From JAWLDV01 sp046537975 (lineage in GTDB: Bacteria; Desulfobacterota; Desulfobulbia; Desulfobulbales; SURF-16): a stretch of DNA of 28,438 nt. The stretch is from the NCBI GenBank assembly GCA_046537975.1, contig JBKHJR010000035.1, positions 1 to 28,438 of the forward strand, read 5' to 3'. Position numbers and translations under genes: made by a program. Below, in pieces: positions 1-6,919 of the stretch. The notes below the pieces were generated by a model that did not search any database, was not told the DNA's origin, and was given only the letters and a program-made list of their open reading frames with translations. Position 1 is the first letter of the stretch. Each line of letters opens with the position of its first letter.

Positions 1-42
1 GCATTCAAGAGGTCAGCGGTTCGATCCCGCTTAGCTCCACCA
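1..42 (+). tRNA. tRNA-Ala (NGC anticodon), 3' part only
   Basis: The window opens inside a tRNA. Read backwards from the end there is CCA at 40-42, discriminator A39, acceptor strand TAGCTCC at 32-38, T-arm AGCGG / TTCGATC / CCGCT at 15-31, variable loop AGGTC at 10-14 and the 3' side of the anticodon stem TCAAG at 5-9. Bases 1-2 (GC) are then anticodon positions 35-36, so the anticodon is NGC and the amino acid is alanine. The acceptor end matches the usual bacterial tRNA-Ala end. The CCA is encoded. The 5' half lies outside the window. Confidence 0.93.
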
Positions 43-138
43 ACTTACTTACCTTTCTCAAGTTATTTGCCCCCACGTCTTCCTTTGATCTGTGTCTGGC
101 AGGGGTGAAAGCTATTCATCAACAATAATCAACTACTG

Positions 139-1584
139 TTGACCGCATCTCTCAATTATATTCCCGAAGATATTTCCCGGGTCCATCTGATGGGGATAGG
201 GGGCACCGGAATGGCGGCCATGGCCGGCCTTTTGAAAAAAAAAGGTTTTCTGGTTACCGGTTCTGACCATCAGGTTTATCCACCGATGAGTCATTTTCTG
301 GCGGCAGAGGGTATCGAAGTTATGGAAGGCTATCAGCCGGATAACCTCCTTCCTCCTCCTGATTTGGCTATTGTCGGTAATGTCATTAGACGTGACAATC
401 CTGAAGCCATGGCTCTTCAGGATATGGCCGTTCCTTATGTTTCCTTCCCCCAGGCCCTGGGCCATTTTTTTCTCCGTGGCAGAACCCCCGTGGTGATAAG
501 CGGAACCCACGGCAAGACCACTACCGCTTCTCTGCTTGTTACCGTAATGCATGGACTCGGATTGGACCCGGGCTTTCTGATCGGAGGGATTGTCCGGGCT
601 TTCGGCAGCAATTTTCTGATCGGTGAGGGCAACTATTTCGTGGTGGAGGGAGACGAGTATGATACCGCCTTTTTTGATAAGGGGCCCAAGTTCCTCCATT
701 ACCGCCCTGAAATAGGAGTGATTACCAGTATTGAGTATGATCATGCTGATATTTATTCTTCCCTGGAAGAAATAAAAAATGCTTTTCGGCGATTCATAGG
801 GCTTATCCCGCCTCACGGCTGTCTGGTCGCCTGTCTGGATGATCCGGTAGTCCGGGAGCTTGCCGCCGCCGCGGATTGTCGCGTCCTGGGCTACGGCACT
901 GATTCCGGGCTGGACTGGTCGCTAAGGGATGTCAGGGTGAGCGGGGAGGGCACTTATTTCCGGGTCTTGAGGGGAAATACCTTTTACGGTGATCTTTTCA
1001 TCAAGATGATCGGCCGTCACAATGCCTTAAACTGTCTGGCGACAGTCGCAGTTCTGGACCGTCTCGGGGTATCTGCCGGGGTCATAGAGGAGCAGCTGCC
1101 GCTTTTTGAAGGGGTTCGCCGCCGCCAGGAGGTAAGGGGTGAAGTGGATGGTATTACAGTGATTGATGATTTTGCCCACCATCCCACTGCGGTCCGGGAG
1201 ACTCTGGACTCCCTTTCTCTGGCCTATAAGGGCAGACAGTTGGTGGCTGTTTTTGAGCCCCGCACCAATTCCAGCCGCAGGGCCGTTTTTCAGGAGGATT
1301 ATGTCCGGGTCTTTGCCAAGGCGGCTGAAGTCGTGATTAAGGAGCCGGATCCCCTTAATCTGGGGCCCGGGGAGCAACTTTTTTCCGCTCAAAAGCTGGT
1401 CGATGATTTAAATAAACAGGGGATCAGGGCCCGCTGCTTCGCCGATACAGAAGATATTGTCGGTTATCTGTATACCTCGCTTAAGGCTGGTGATGTCGTG
1501 GCTGTACTGTCCAACGGCGGTTTTGATAATATCCATGAGCGCCTGTTAACTGTCTTGCAGGACAGGCAGGGGGAACAGAAATGA
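139..1584 (+). CDS. mpl: UDP-N-acetylmuramate:L-Ala-gamma-D-Glu-meso-DAP ligase (Mpl)
   Basis: This is a cytoplasmic Mur ligase of murein recycling. The family joins the recovered tripeptide L-Ala-D-Glu-meso-DAP to UDP-MurNAc using ATP. At 481 residues it is slightly longer than E. coli Mpl (about 457). Visible features are the N-terminal nucleotide-sugar fold with GIGGTGMAAMAG (residues 19-30) and GSD, the ATP P-loop GTHGKTTT (122-129), VEGDEYDTAFFD, the central TSIEYDHADIY, RHNALNC, and the C-terminal IDDFAHHPTAV and FEPRTNSS. The EYDTAFFDKGPKF segment and the FAHHPTAV loop favour Mpl over MurC. The start is a TTG without a clear ribosome-binding site. No ATG lies before the glycine-rich motif, so TTG at 139 is the best choice. 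No other cell-wall gene is adjacent. Mpl implies a Gram-negative meso-DAP murein. Confidence 0.9.
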   Translation: MTASLNYIPEDISRVHLMGIGGTGMAAMAGLLKKKGFLVTGSDHQVYPPMSHFLAAEGIEVMEGYQPDNLLPPPDLAIVGNVIRRDNPEAMALQDMAVPYVSFPQALGHFFLRGRTPVVISGTHGKTTTASLLVTVMHGLGLDPGFLIGGIVRAFGSNFLIGEGNYFVVEGDEYDTAFFDKGPKFLHYRPEIGVITSIEYDHADIYSSLEEIKNAFRRFIGLIPPHGCLVACLDDPVVRELAAAADCRVLGYGTDSGLDWSLRDVRVSGEGTYFRVLRGNTFYGDLFIKMIGRHNALNCLATVAVLDRLGVSAGVIEEQLPLFEGVRRRQEVRGEVDGITVIDDFAHHPTAVRETLDSLSLAYKGRQLVAVFEPRTNSSRRAVFQEDYVRVFAKAAEVVIKEPDPLNLGPGEQLFSAQKLVDDLNKQGIRARCFADTEDIVGYLYTSLKAGDVVAVLSNGGFDNIHERLLTVLQDRQGEQK

Positions 1585-1604
1585 ATGCAGATTCATTTTT
1601 ATTC

Positions 1605-1633
1605 TTGACAATTACAGGCTGGCCGGGTATCAC
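1605..1633 (+). promoter_or_regulatory. candidate sigma70 promoter for the nuo operon
   Basis: A perfect -35 hexamer TTGACA (1605-1610) is followed after 17 bases by TATCAC (1628-1633), which matches four of six -10 positions. Transcription would start near 1640, about 40 bases before the nuoA GTG. It lies in the 95-base gap between mpl and nuoA, where an operon promoter is expected. This rests on pattern match only. Confidence 0.5.
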
Positions 1634-1679
1634 TTTTTACTAAAAACAGCTGGACCAAATTTTTAGTGGGGAGGTAGTA

Positions 1680-2084
1680 GTGCCGGAACAATCACTCCTT
1701 GATCTGCTTTATCTTACATATTTTACCATCCTTGGTCTGTCCTTCGCTCTGGGGCCAATTGTTATTGCCCATCTTTTATCGCCCCGCACAACCCGCAGCA
1801 CCACCGGAAAAACCGACCAGTTTATTGAATGTGGGATGCCTCCCATTGGTGATGCCTGGATTCGCTACGGAATCATTTTTTATCTATATGCCCTGATGTT
1901 TCTTGCCTTTGATGTGGAAATCCTCTTTCTCTTTCCGGTAGCTATGGCCTACAATGATCCGGCCTTCATTGCCCGGGATTTTATCGAGATTTTCATTTTT
2001 GTGGGAATACTGTCGCTGGCATTAGTTTATGCCTGGAAAAAGGGAGTGTTTAAGTGGGAACGGAAAATATACCATCATCAGTAG
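1680..2084 (+). CDS. nuoA: complex I subunit A (NuoA)
   Basis: NuoA is a small three-helix membrane subunit at the junction of the peripheral and membrane arms. It is 134 residues, normal for the family. The first helix is near residues 10-30. The conserved junction loop contains FIECGMPP and the following GDAWIRYGIIFYLYALMFLAFDVEILFLFP, where the DVE of the second helix is the family hallmark. A third helix runs near 97-118. The start is GTG at 1680 behind a strong GGGGAGG (1668-1674). A GTG at the head of a long operon may help set expression. The gene overlaps nuoB by 31 bases, which suggests translational coupling. Confidence 0.95.
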   Translation: MPEQSLLDLLYLTYFTILGLSFALGPIVIAHLLSPRTTRSTTGKTDQFIECGMPPIGDAWIRYGIIFYLYALMFLAFDVEILFLFPVAMAYNDPAFIARDFIEIFIFVGILSLALVYAWKKGVFKWERKIYHHQ

Positions 2085-2566
2085 TCCCTTCGTCTATAGT
2101 TCAGTTTGCCCCCCTTGAAAAGTTGCTCAATCTGGGACGGGCCAACTCACTTTGGCCCATGACCTTCGGGCTTGCCTGTTGCGCCATTGAAATGATGGCG
2201 TCCGGAGGACCCCGTTTTGATCTTGCCCGTTTCGGGGCTGAGGTCTTTCGGCCTTCTCCCAGACAAAGTGATGTCATGATCGTCGCCGGGACCGTCAACA
2301 AGAAAATGTATCCTGCGGTAAAGACACTCTACGACCAGATGATGGAGCCCAAATGGGTCATAGCCATGGGCAACTGTGCTATCTCCGGTGGCCCTTTTGT
2401 TTATGAGGGCCAGTACAATGTGGTTGAGGGGGTGGATACCTTTCTACCTGTGGATGTCTACATCCCCGGCTGCCCACCCAGGCCCGAGGCTTTGTTCGAG
2501 GCAATTATGGAGCTTGAAGAAAAAATTACCGGTAAGCGCCGCTGGCCGCGTGTGGAGGCAGTGTGA
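2054..2566 (+). CDS. nuoB: complex I subunit B (NuoB), carries Fe-S cluster N2
   Basis: This is the 170-residue peripheral-arm subunit that holds the terminal [4Fe-4S] cluster N2, which passes electrons to quinone. The four cluster ligands are visible: the tandem Cys in FGLACCAIEMM, the Cys of AMGNCAISGGPF, and the Cys of YIPGCPPRPEAL. The residues between (RFGAEVFRPSPRQSDVMIVAGTV) are also typical. The start is GTG at 2054 with AGGGAG at 2041-2046, inside the end of nuoA. The N-terminus is short and has no extension. The stop codon overlaps the nuoC start. Confidence 0.96.
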   Translation: MGTENIPSSVVPSSIVQFAPLEKLLNLGRANSLWPMTFGLACCAIEMMASGGPRFDLARFGAEVFRPSPRQSDVMIVAGTVNKKMYPAVKTLYDQMMEPKWVIAMGNCAISGGPFVYEGQYNVVEGVDTFLPVDVYIPGCPPRPEALFEAIMELEEKITGKRRWPRVEAV

Positions 2567-3135
2567 TGGACAGGGCTAAGGTGCAGAAAGAACTGGAGGC
2601 TTTGGTGCCCGAAGGCAGAGCTGCCGCTGCTCCTGAAGAAGAGGTCGCAACAGGAAAAGAGGGAAAAGCCTCGGAGGGAGAGCAGGGTGAAAGTGAGAAG
2701 AAAGAGGAAAAAGAAGAAAAGACCCGGGAACCCGGGGTTCTTACCCTTGACCACCAAGCGCGTGGCTTTCATCTTGATGTCCTGTTGCCCGTTGATCAGG
2801 TAGTCGCTGCTGCAGAAATTATGCAAAGGTCCGGCTTGACCCTGGAAGCTGTAACCGGAGTCGACTGGATCAAGCAGAACAAGTTTGAAGTCATATATGA
2901 TTATGCCTTATATGATCCCGGTGAAGAGCTTTTCCGAATTGTTGTCCGGGCCCTGGTCGACCGGGATCAGCCTGATATCCCCACCGTCTCCGGCATCTTT
3001 GCCGGGGCCAACTGGCATGAGCGGGAAACCTGGGATCTTCTGGGGATAAATTTCACCGGTCATCCCCAGCTTACTCGTTTTCTGCTGCCGGAAGACGCTG
3101 ATTTCCATCCCCTACGTAAGGACTTTAAGCCATGA
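2566..3135 (+). CDS. nuoC: complex I subunit C (NuoC) with charged N-terminal insert
   Basis: This is the 30-kDa-type peripheral subunit that supports NuoD. It is separate here, not fused as NuoCD. The fold runs from about residue 55 (VLTLDHQARG) to the C-terminal signature NWHERETWDLLGINFTGHP and FHPLRKDF. Before the fold, residues about 15-52 are a low-complexity stretch rich in Glu, Lys, Ala and Gly (EEKEEK type), which is not part of the usual domain. I choose ATG 2566 because GGAGG at 2554-2558 gives 7-base spacing and because it overlaps the nuoB stop as TGATG. GTG at 2563 is possible and adds one residue. The stop overlaps nuoD as ATGA. Confidence 0.93.
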   Translation: MDRAKVQKELEALVPEGRAAAAPEEEVATGKEGKASEGEQGESEKKEEKEEKTREPGVLTLDHQARGFHLDVLLPVDQVVAAAEIMQRSGLTLEAVTGVDWIKQNKFEVIYDYALYDPGEELFRIVVRALVDRDQPDIPTVSGIFAGANWHERETWDLLGINFTGHPQLTRFLLPEDADFHPLRKDFKP

Positions 3136-4256
3136 GCAGACTTGCCCAAAGTCAGTATCACGAAACCTTCGATCTCAATCTTGGTCCCCAGCATCCCGCC
3201 ACTCACGGGGTTTTGAGGCTTAAACTCACCATGGACGGTGAATATGTGGTCAGGGCGGAACCGGTATTGGGATATATCCATCGTATGCATGAAAAGATGG
3301 GGGAAAACAGGACATGGTCCCAGTTCCTGCCCAATCCGGCCCGTATGGATTACCTGTCAGCCTTGTCCTATAATCACGGCCATGTCGCCCTGGTAGAGAG
3401 GGCGGCAGGGATAGAGGTGCCGGAAAGGGCGGAATACCTGCGCGTCATCATGGTGGAGCTGAACAGGATTCAGAGTCATATTTTTTGGTTCGGGGCATTT
3501 CTGCTGGATCTGGGGGGATTTACTCCCCTTCTCTATGCTCTCGATGACAGGGAGAGGCTCCTGGATCTTTTGGAATCGGTGACCGGCTCCAGGCTTACAT
3601 ACTGTTACTTCAGGTTCGGCGGGGTCTATAACGACCTGGATGACGAGGAGTCCTTCAAAGCCGGGGTCAGGGAGTTTATCGCCCGTTTGCGTTCCCGGAT
3701 GCCTATGTATCACAACCTGGTCACCAAAAATATTATTCTCCGGAAACGTCTGGAAGGTGTGGGGCCAGTATCCGCGGAAATGTGCCGGAGATATGGGGCC
3801 TCAGGGCCGGTACTGCGCGGCTCCGGGGTGCAGTTTGATATCCGCAAAAATGAGCCCTACTCGGTTTATCCTGAGTTTGATTTTGATATTCCGGTCTATG
3901 AGGAAGGGGACTCCATGGCCCGCTATATGGTACGGATGGACGAGATTGAACAGTCTATGCGTATTGTGGAGCAGGCCCTGGATAAGCTGCCTGAGGGCCC
4001 GGTTATGCCTAAAAAGGCCCCCAAAATGATCAAGCCGCCTGAAGGTGACTATTATTTCGCGGTAGAGGCGGCCCGGGGTACTTTCGCCCTGCGGGCGGTC
4101 AGTCAGGGGACCAATACTCCTTACCGCCTTAAAATCAGATCCCCCACCTATTCCAATCTGAGTCTCTTTGAAGAGGCCAGTCAGGGAATGCTCTTTGCCA
4201 ACGCCCTGGCTTTTATGGGTAGTCTGGATTTGGTTATCCCGGAAATTGACCGGTGA
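3132..4256 (+). CDS. nuoD: complex I subunit D (NuoD), quinone-site subunit
   Basis: The 49-kDa-type subunit forms the quinone pocket with NuoB. It has 374 residues, typical when NuoC is separate. The loop LGPQHPATHGVLRL (residues 17-30) keeps the quinone-facing His25. FGGVYNDLDD and the C-terminal ARGTFALRAVSQGTNTPYRLKIRSP are standard. Two positions look odd in a hand alignment to E. coli and bovine sequences. The usual HRG after GYIH is HRM (residues 50-52). The Tyr known from bovine NDUFS2 Tyr108 and Thermus Nqo4 Tyr87 is His84 here (NHGHVALVE, 81-89). Whether these are subfamily traits cannot be told from one sequence. The start ATG 3132 overlaps the nuoC stop. The next gene is nuoH, so nuoE, F and G are skipped. 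Confidence 0.95.
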   Translation: MSRLAQSQYHETFDLNLGPQHPATHGVLRLKLTMDGEYVVRAEPVLGYIHRMHEKMGENRTWSQFLPNPARMDYLSALSYNHGHVALVERAAGIEVPERAEYLRVIMVELNRIQSHIFWFGAFLLDLGGFTPLLYALDDRERLLDLLESVTGSRLTYCYFRFGGVYNDLDDEESFKAGVREFIARLRSRMPMYHNLVTKNIILRKRLEGVGPVSAEMCRRYGASGPVLRGSGVQFDIRKNEPYSVYPEFDFDIPVYEEGDSMARYMVRMDEIEQSMRIVEQALDKLPEGPVMPKKAPKMIKPPEGDYYFAVEAARGTFALRAVSQGTNTPYRLKIRSPTYSNLSLFEEASQGMLFANALAFMGSLDLVIPEIDR

Positions 4257-4365
4257 CCTGAGTTGGGAAGTGGGGAGTGTGGAATAGGGAATATTTAAAA
4301 ATTCAGGATCGGGAACCCCGAATTCTTTAACCCGGTACTTTTAACCCTGAAGAGGAATAACTGCC
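4257..4365 (+). repeat. degenerate purine/pyrimidine-rich spacer repeat (nuoD-nuoH)
   Basis: This spacer has a purine-rich left part (GGGAAGTGGGGAGTGTGG) and a right part rich in C, T and A with CTTTAACCC and TTTTAACCCTGAAG units. The two halves are loosely complementary. The same style recurs at 6404-6545 and 18735-18890. The nuoH ribosome-binding site AGAGGAA (4351-4357) follows. This is where nuoEFG would sit in a 14-subunit operon, but no coding remnant is visible. Confidence 0.45.
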
Positions 4366-5349
4366 ATGGAAGAATTTCTGCGGATAATAACATATTTAGT
4401 CTGCATATCCGCTTTTGTAGGCGTTAATCTAGCCTGGCTCGGCTGGGTGGAAAGGAAGGGTGCAGGCCGGATCCAGAATAGAACAGCCCTGAAGGAATCA
4501 GGTCCTTTCGGTCTTCTTCAGCCCTTGGCAGACGGTCTCAAACTCATGTCCAAACAGCTCCATGTTCCGTGTCGGGCTGACCGCCCCCTTTTTATGATAG
4601 CGCCGATTATTACCATGGTGCCGGTGTTAATGAGTTTTGTGGTTATTCCTTTCGATGAAGGAATTGTAGCCCGGGACATTAATTTAGGGTTGTTGCTGAT
4701 TTTTGCCTTTGCATCTCTTGGAGCCCTTTCCCTGCTCTTGGGAGGCTGGGCCTCCCGGAATAAATATGCCCTTATTTCCGCGACCAGGGCGGTTTCGCAG
4801 AATATTGCCTATGAAATCCCTATGCTACTCACCGCAATTACCGTGGTGATGGCCACCGGAACTATGAATCTCAGCGAGATTGTTAACCAGCAGGCCGGCA
4901 CTATAATCAACTGGAACTTTTTGCGCCTGGATAATTCCATACTGATGCCGGTCTCCTTTCTGATTTTCTTTATCTGCAGTGTAGCTGAGACTAATCGGGC
5001 CCCGTTCGATCTGGGCGAAGCGGAAAGTGAGCTGATAGCCGGGTTTCATACCGAGTATTCCGGGATGGGTTTCGGGCTCTTCATGATGGGGGAATACGGT
5101 CATATAGTAATAGGCTGCTGTGTCACCACCATCCTGTTTTTGGGGGGGTGGCATTGTCCTTTTGGTTTATATCCCGGTATCCATTGGTTTTTAATAAAGA
5201 CTTACCTATTGATCTGGGTCTTTGTCTGGATTAGATGGACTTATCCCAGGGTGACGGTCTGGGGACTTTTGAATCTCTCCTGGATGTATCTGATCCCTGT
5301 TGCCCTGCTGAATCTGATACTGACCGCCGCGTTTCTCAAGGTGTTTTGA
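4366..5349 (+). CDS. nuoH: complex I subunit H (NuoH)
   Basis: This membrane subunit forms the entrance of the quinone tunnel and the first proton-coupling site. At 327 residues with about eight hydrophobic helices it is of family length. Motifs include GWVERKGAGRIQNRTA near the N-terminus, GLLQPLADGLKLMSKQ, and the strongly conserved cytoplasmic loop ETNRAPFDLGEAESELIAGF followed by HTEYSGMGFGLFMMGEY. The C-terminal IRWTYPRV is also typical. The acidic residues of the E-channel are present. The start is ATG 4366 with AGAGGAA nine bases upstream. It is separated from nuoI by two bases. Confidence 0.95.
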   Translation: MEEFLRIITYLVCISAFVGVNLAWLGWVERKGAGRIQNRTALKESGPFGLLQPLADGLKLMSKQLHVPCRADRPLFMIAPIITMVPVLMSFVVIPFDEGIVARDINLGLLLIFAFASLGALSLLLGGWASRNKYALISATRAVSQNIAYEIPMLLTAITVVMATGTMNLSEIVNQQAGTIINWNFLRLDNSILMPVSFLIFFICSVAETNRAPFDLGEAESELIAGFHTEYSGMGFGLFMMGEYGHIVIGCCVTTILFLGGWHCPFGLYPGIHWFLIKTYLLIWVFVWIRWTYPRVTVWGLLNLSWMYLIPVALLNLILTAAFLKVF

Positions 5350-5351
5350 TT

Positions 5352-5873
5352 ATGTCTAAATACATCAATGATCTTATAGTCGGGGGCAAGAGCCTGGTTG
5401 TAGGAATGGGTATAACCATTCGCCAGTTTTTCAAGCCTACTGTAACGCTTCAGTATCCCTGGGAATCACTTACAATGACCCCTCGTTACCGGGGACATAT
5501 TGAATTGGTCAGGGACCCGGAAACAGGGACTCACCGCTGCATAGTCTGCGGTATGTGCCAGAAAAATTGTCCTTCCAACTGCATAACGGTCAAGGGAGAG
5601 AAAAGGGAAGGGGTCAAGGGCAAGGTCCTTACCGAATACACTCTGGATTTTACTACCTGCAGTCTCTGTGGTCAGTGTGTAGAGAACTGCAAGCCGGGTG
5701 CCCTTCAGTTTTCCAGAGAGTACAATCTGGCCAGCAGACGGAAGGAAGACTTTATCTTTGATTTGTTGACGCGTCTGCACCCGGAAGGTGTCCCGGAACC
5801 GACGCCCGCTGAACCCGAAGAAGAGGGCGGCGATAAAAAAGAAAAGCCGGCGAAAGAGGACAACAGTTCATGA
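5352..5873 (+). CDS. nuoI: complex I subunit I (NuoI), two [4Fe-4S] ferredoxin-like subunit
   Basis: This is the peripheral subunit that carries clusters N6a and N6b and links the electron-input side to NuoB. It is 173 residues. The two ligand sets are CIVCGMCQKNCP and CSLCGQCVENCKP, both with the full CxxCxxCxxxC pattern. The N-terminal amphipathic part (GMGITIRQFFKPTVTLQYP) matches the family. After about residue 145 there is a charged tail rich in Pro, Glu and Lys (PEPTPAEPEEEGG). The chosen start is ATG 5352, eight bases after AAGGTG. A longer in-frame start at 5235 lies inside nuoH and is not used. With no NuoG here, NuoI would be the outermost Fe-S subunit encoded in the operon. It overlaps nuoJ as ATGA. 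Confidence 0.95.
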   Translation: MSKYINDLIVGGKSLVVGMGITIRQFFKPTVTLQYPWESLTMTPRYRGHIELVRDPETGTHRCIVCGMCQKNCPSNCITVKGEKREGVKGKVLTEYTLDFTTCSLCGQCVENCKPGALQFSREYNLASRRKEDFIFDLLTRLHPEGVPEPTPAEPEEEGGDKKEKPAKEDNSS

Positions 5874-6403
5874 ATCCTACACTTTTTTCACTGGAAGGTT
5901 TTGCAGGAGTTATGTTTCTCCTGTTTGCCGGACTCATTATAGTGGGTGCCCTCATAGCCACCTGCAGCCGCAGACTGATCAGAAGCGTGAGCGGACTCGC
6001 CCTCTGTTTTGTGGGGGTGGCCGGAATCTATTACTTTCTGGGCAGTCCTTTTGTCGCCTTGATGGAGATTTTGGTATACATTGGCGCGGTGTGTGTCACC
6101 ATCACCTTTGCCATAATGCTGGCTGAGCCTGAGGAGGGAAAATTGATACGGAAAAGCCCGGGCTTGAGCAACGCTCTGGGCTTCCTTGTTGCCGGTGCTG
6201 TTGCCCTGGGCTTGATTACAGCAGCGGTTTCGGCCAAATGGGAAGTCGCTGATGGAGCAGGCGAGGTGGGAACGGTAAAGCAGATAGGGCTGTCCCTGCT
6301 TACCGAATACAGTATGGTATTTGAGCTTGTGTCAATCGTTCTGCTTATCGCCATCATAGGTTCTCTGGCTCTGGCCAGGGCGGGACGGGACAAGGATAGT
6401 TAA
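5870..6403 (+). CDS. nuoJ: complex I subunit J (NuoJ)
   Basis: This is a membrane subunit of five helices. The third helix, with its pi-bulge, is the switch region between the quinone site and the proton channels. At 177 residues it is of normal size. The diagnostic stretch VALMEILVYIGAVCVTITFAIML is at about residues 62-84, followed by a short cytoplasmic loop, helix four (LGFLVAGAVALGLITAAV) and the last helix (ELVSIVLLIAIIGSLALAR). It starts at ATG 5870, overlapping the nuoI stop. The next gene, nuoK, is 142 bases away across a repeat-bearing spacer. Confidence 0.93.
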   Translation: MNPTLFSLEGFAGVMFLLFAGLIIVGALIATCSRRLIRSVSGLALCFVGVAGIYYFLGSPFVALMEILVYIGAVCVTITFAIMLAEPEEGKLIRKSPGLSNALGFLVAGAVALGLITAAVSAKWEVADGAGEVGTVKQIGLSLLTEYSMVFELVSIVLLIAIIGSLALARAGRDKDS

Positions 6404-6545
6404 GATATATGGTAATAGACGGGGGAAGGTAGGAAAGGGTAAGATATTTATTTTGTTTGGTTTTATGTAAAACAATAACATTAGGCTTACTACCTGAACC
6501 CTGAACCTTCTACCTAAAACCTAAAAAATGAGATCAGGTTGAAAA
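6404..6545 (+). repeat. degenerate spacer repeat with nested inverted repeats (nuoJ-nuoK)
   Basis: The left half is purine-rich (GGGGGAAGGTAGGAAAGGGTAAG). The right half has repeated CCTGAAC/CCTGAAC/CTACCT/ACCT units. AGGTAG (6427-6432) can pair with CTACCT (6510-6515), and GTAAG (6439-6443) with CTTAC (6486-6490), giving an imperfect nested stem. No open reading frame is credible here. A similar layout occurs in the nuoD-nuoH spacer. A weak AGG before ATG 6546 serves nuoK. Confidence 0.5.
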
Positions 6546-6866
6546 ATGCTGGGATTAAGCTCGCAGTTGACAACATATTTGGTAATCGGTGCCCTCTTAT
6601 TCGGTTTCGGAATATTCGGTATGATCAGAAGGCCGACATTGATTGGTATGCTGATCGCCGCCGAACTTGTTCTGAGTGGAGCTTCGGTTAATTTTATGGC
6701 ATTCCAGCGCTTTACATCACCTGAACCTGTGGTGGGGCAGATATTTACCTTGTTCATTATGGCTATAGCAGCTGCGGAGGCGGCTATAGCCATGAGTATA
6801 GTCATCTGTGTATACCGGAATTACAAGTCTATTGAAACCGAGGATCTGGTTGATCTGAATGGATAA
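6546..6866 (+). CDS. nuoK: complex I subunit K (NuoK)
   Basis: This is the small three-helix membrane subunit, 106 residues, related to MrpC/MnhC. Helices are near residues 7-23, 29-50 and 60-85. The family's two membrane glutamates are seen in MLIAAELVLSGASVNFMAF and in the AAAEAAIAMSIVICVYR helix. These belong to the second coupling site beside NuoJ. A typical C-terminal YRNYKSIETEDLVDLNG follows. Start is ATG 6546. An earlier ATG at 6528 is out of frame. The first antiporter gene follows after 53 bases with AAAGGA before its start. Confidence 0.94.
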   Translation: MLGLSSQLTTYLVIGALLFGFGIFGMIRRPTLIGMLIAAELVLSGASVNFMAFQRFTSPEPVVGQIFTLFIMAIAAAEAAIAMSIVICVYRNYKSIETEDLVDLNG

Positions 6867-6919
6867 TTCAGTTATTAACCTTACCATAACGTACCTTCAG
6901 GTGCGGTAAAGGATATCCC

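Noticed and set aside
133..816. Minus-strand frame (227 codons) opposite mpl
   Set aside because: Lies antisense to the N-terminal and ATP-binding part of a clear Mur ligase.
4257..4365. Remnant of nuoE/F/G in the D-H gap
   Set aside because: Only repeat-like low-complexity DNA is seen; no Fe-S or FMN motif in any frame.
5235..5351. 39-residue N-terminal extension of NuoI
   Set aside because: It lies within nuoH, has no family similarity, and a well-spaced ribosome-binding site serves ATG 5352.
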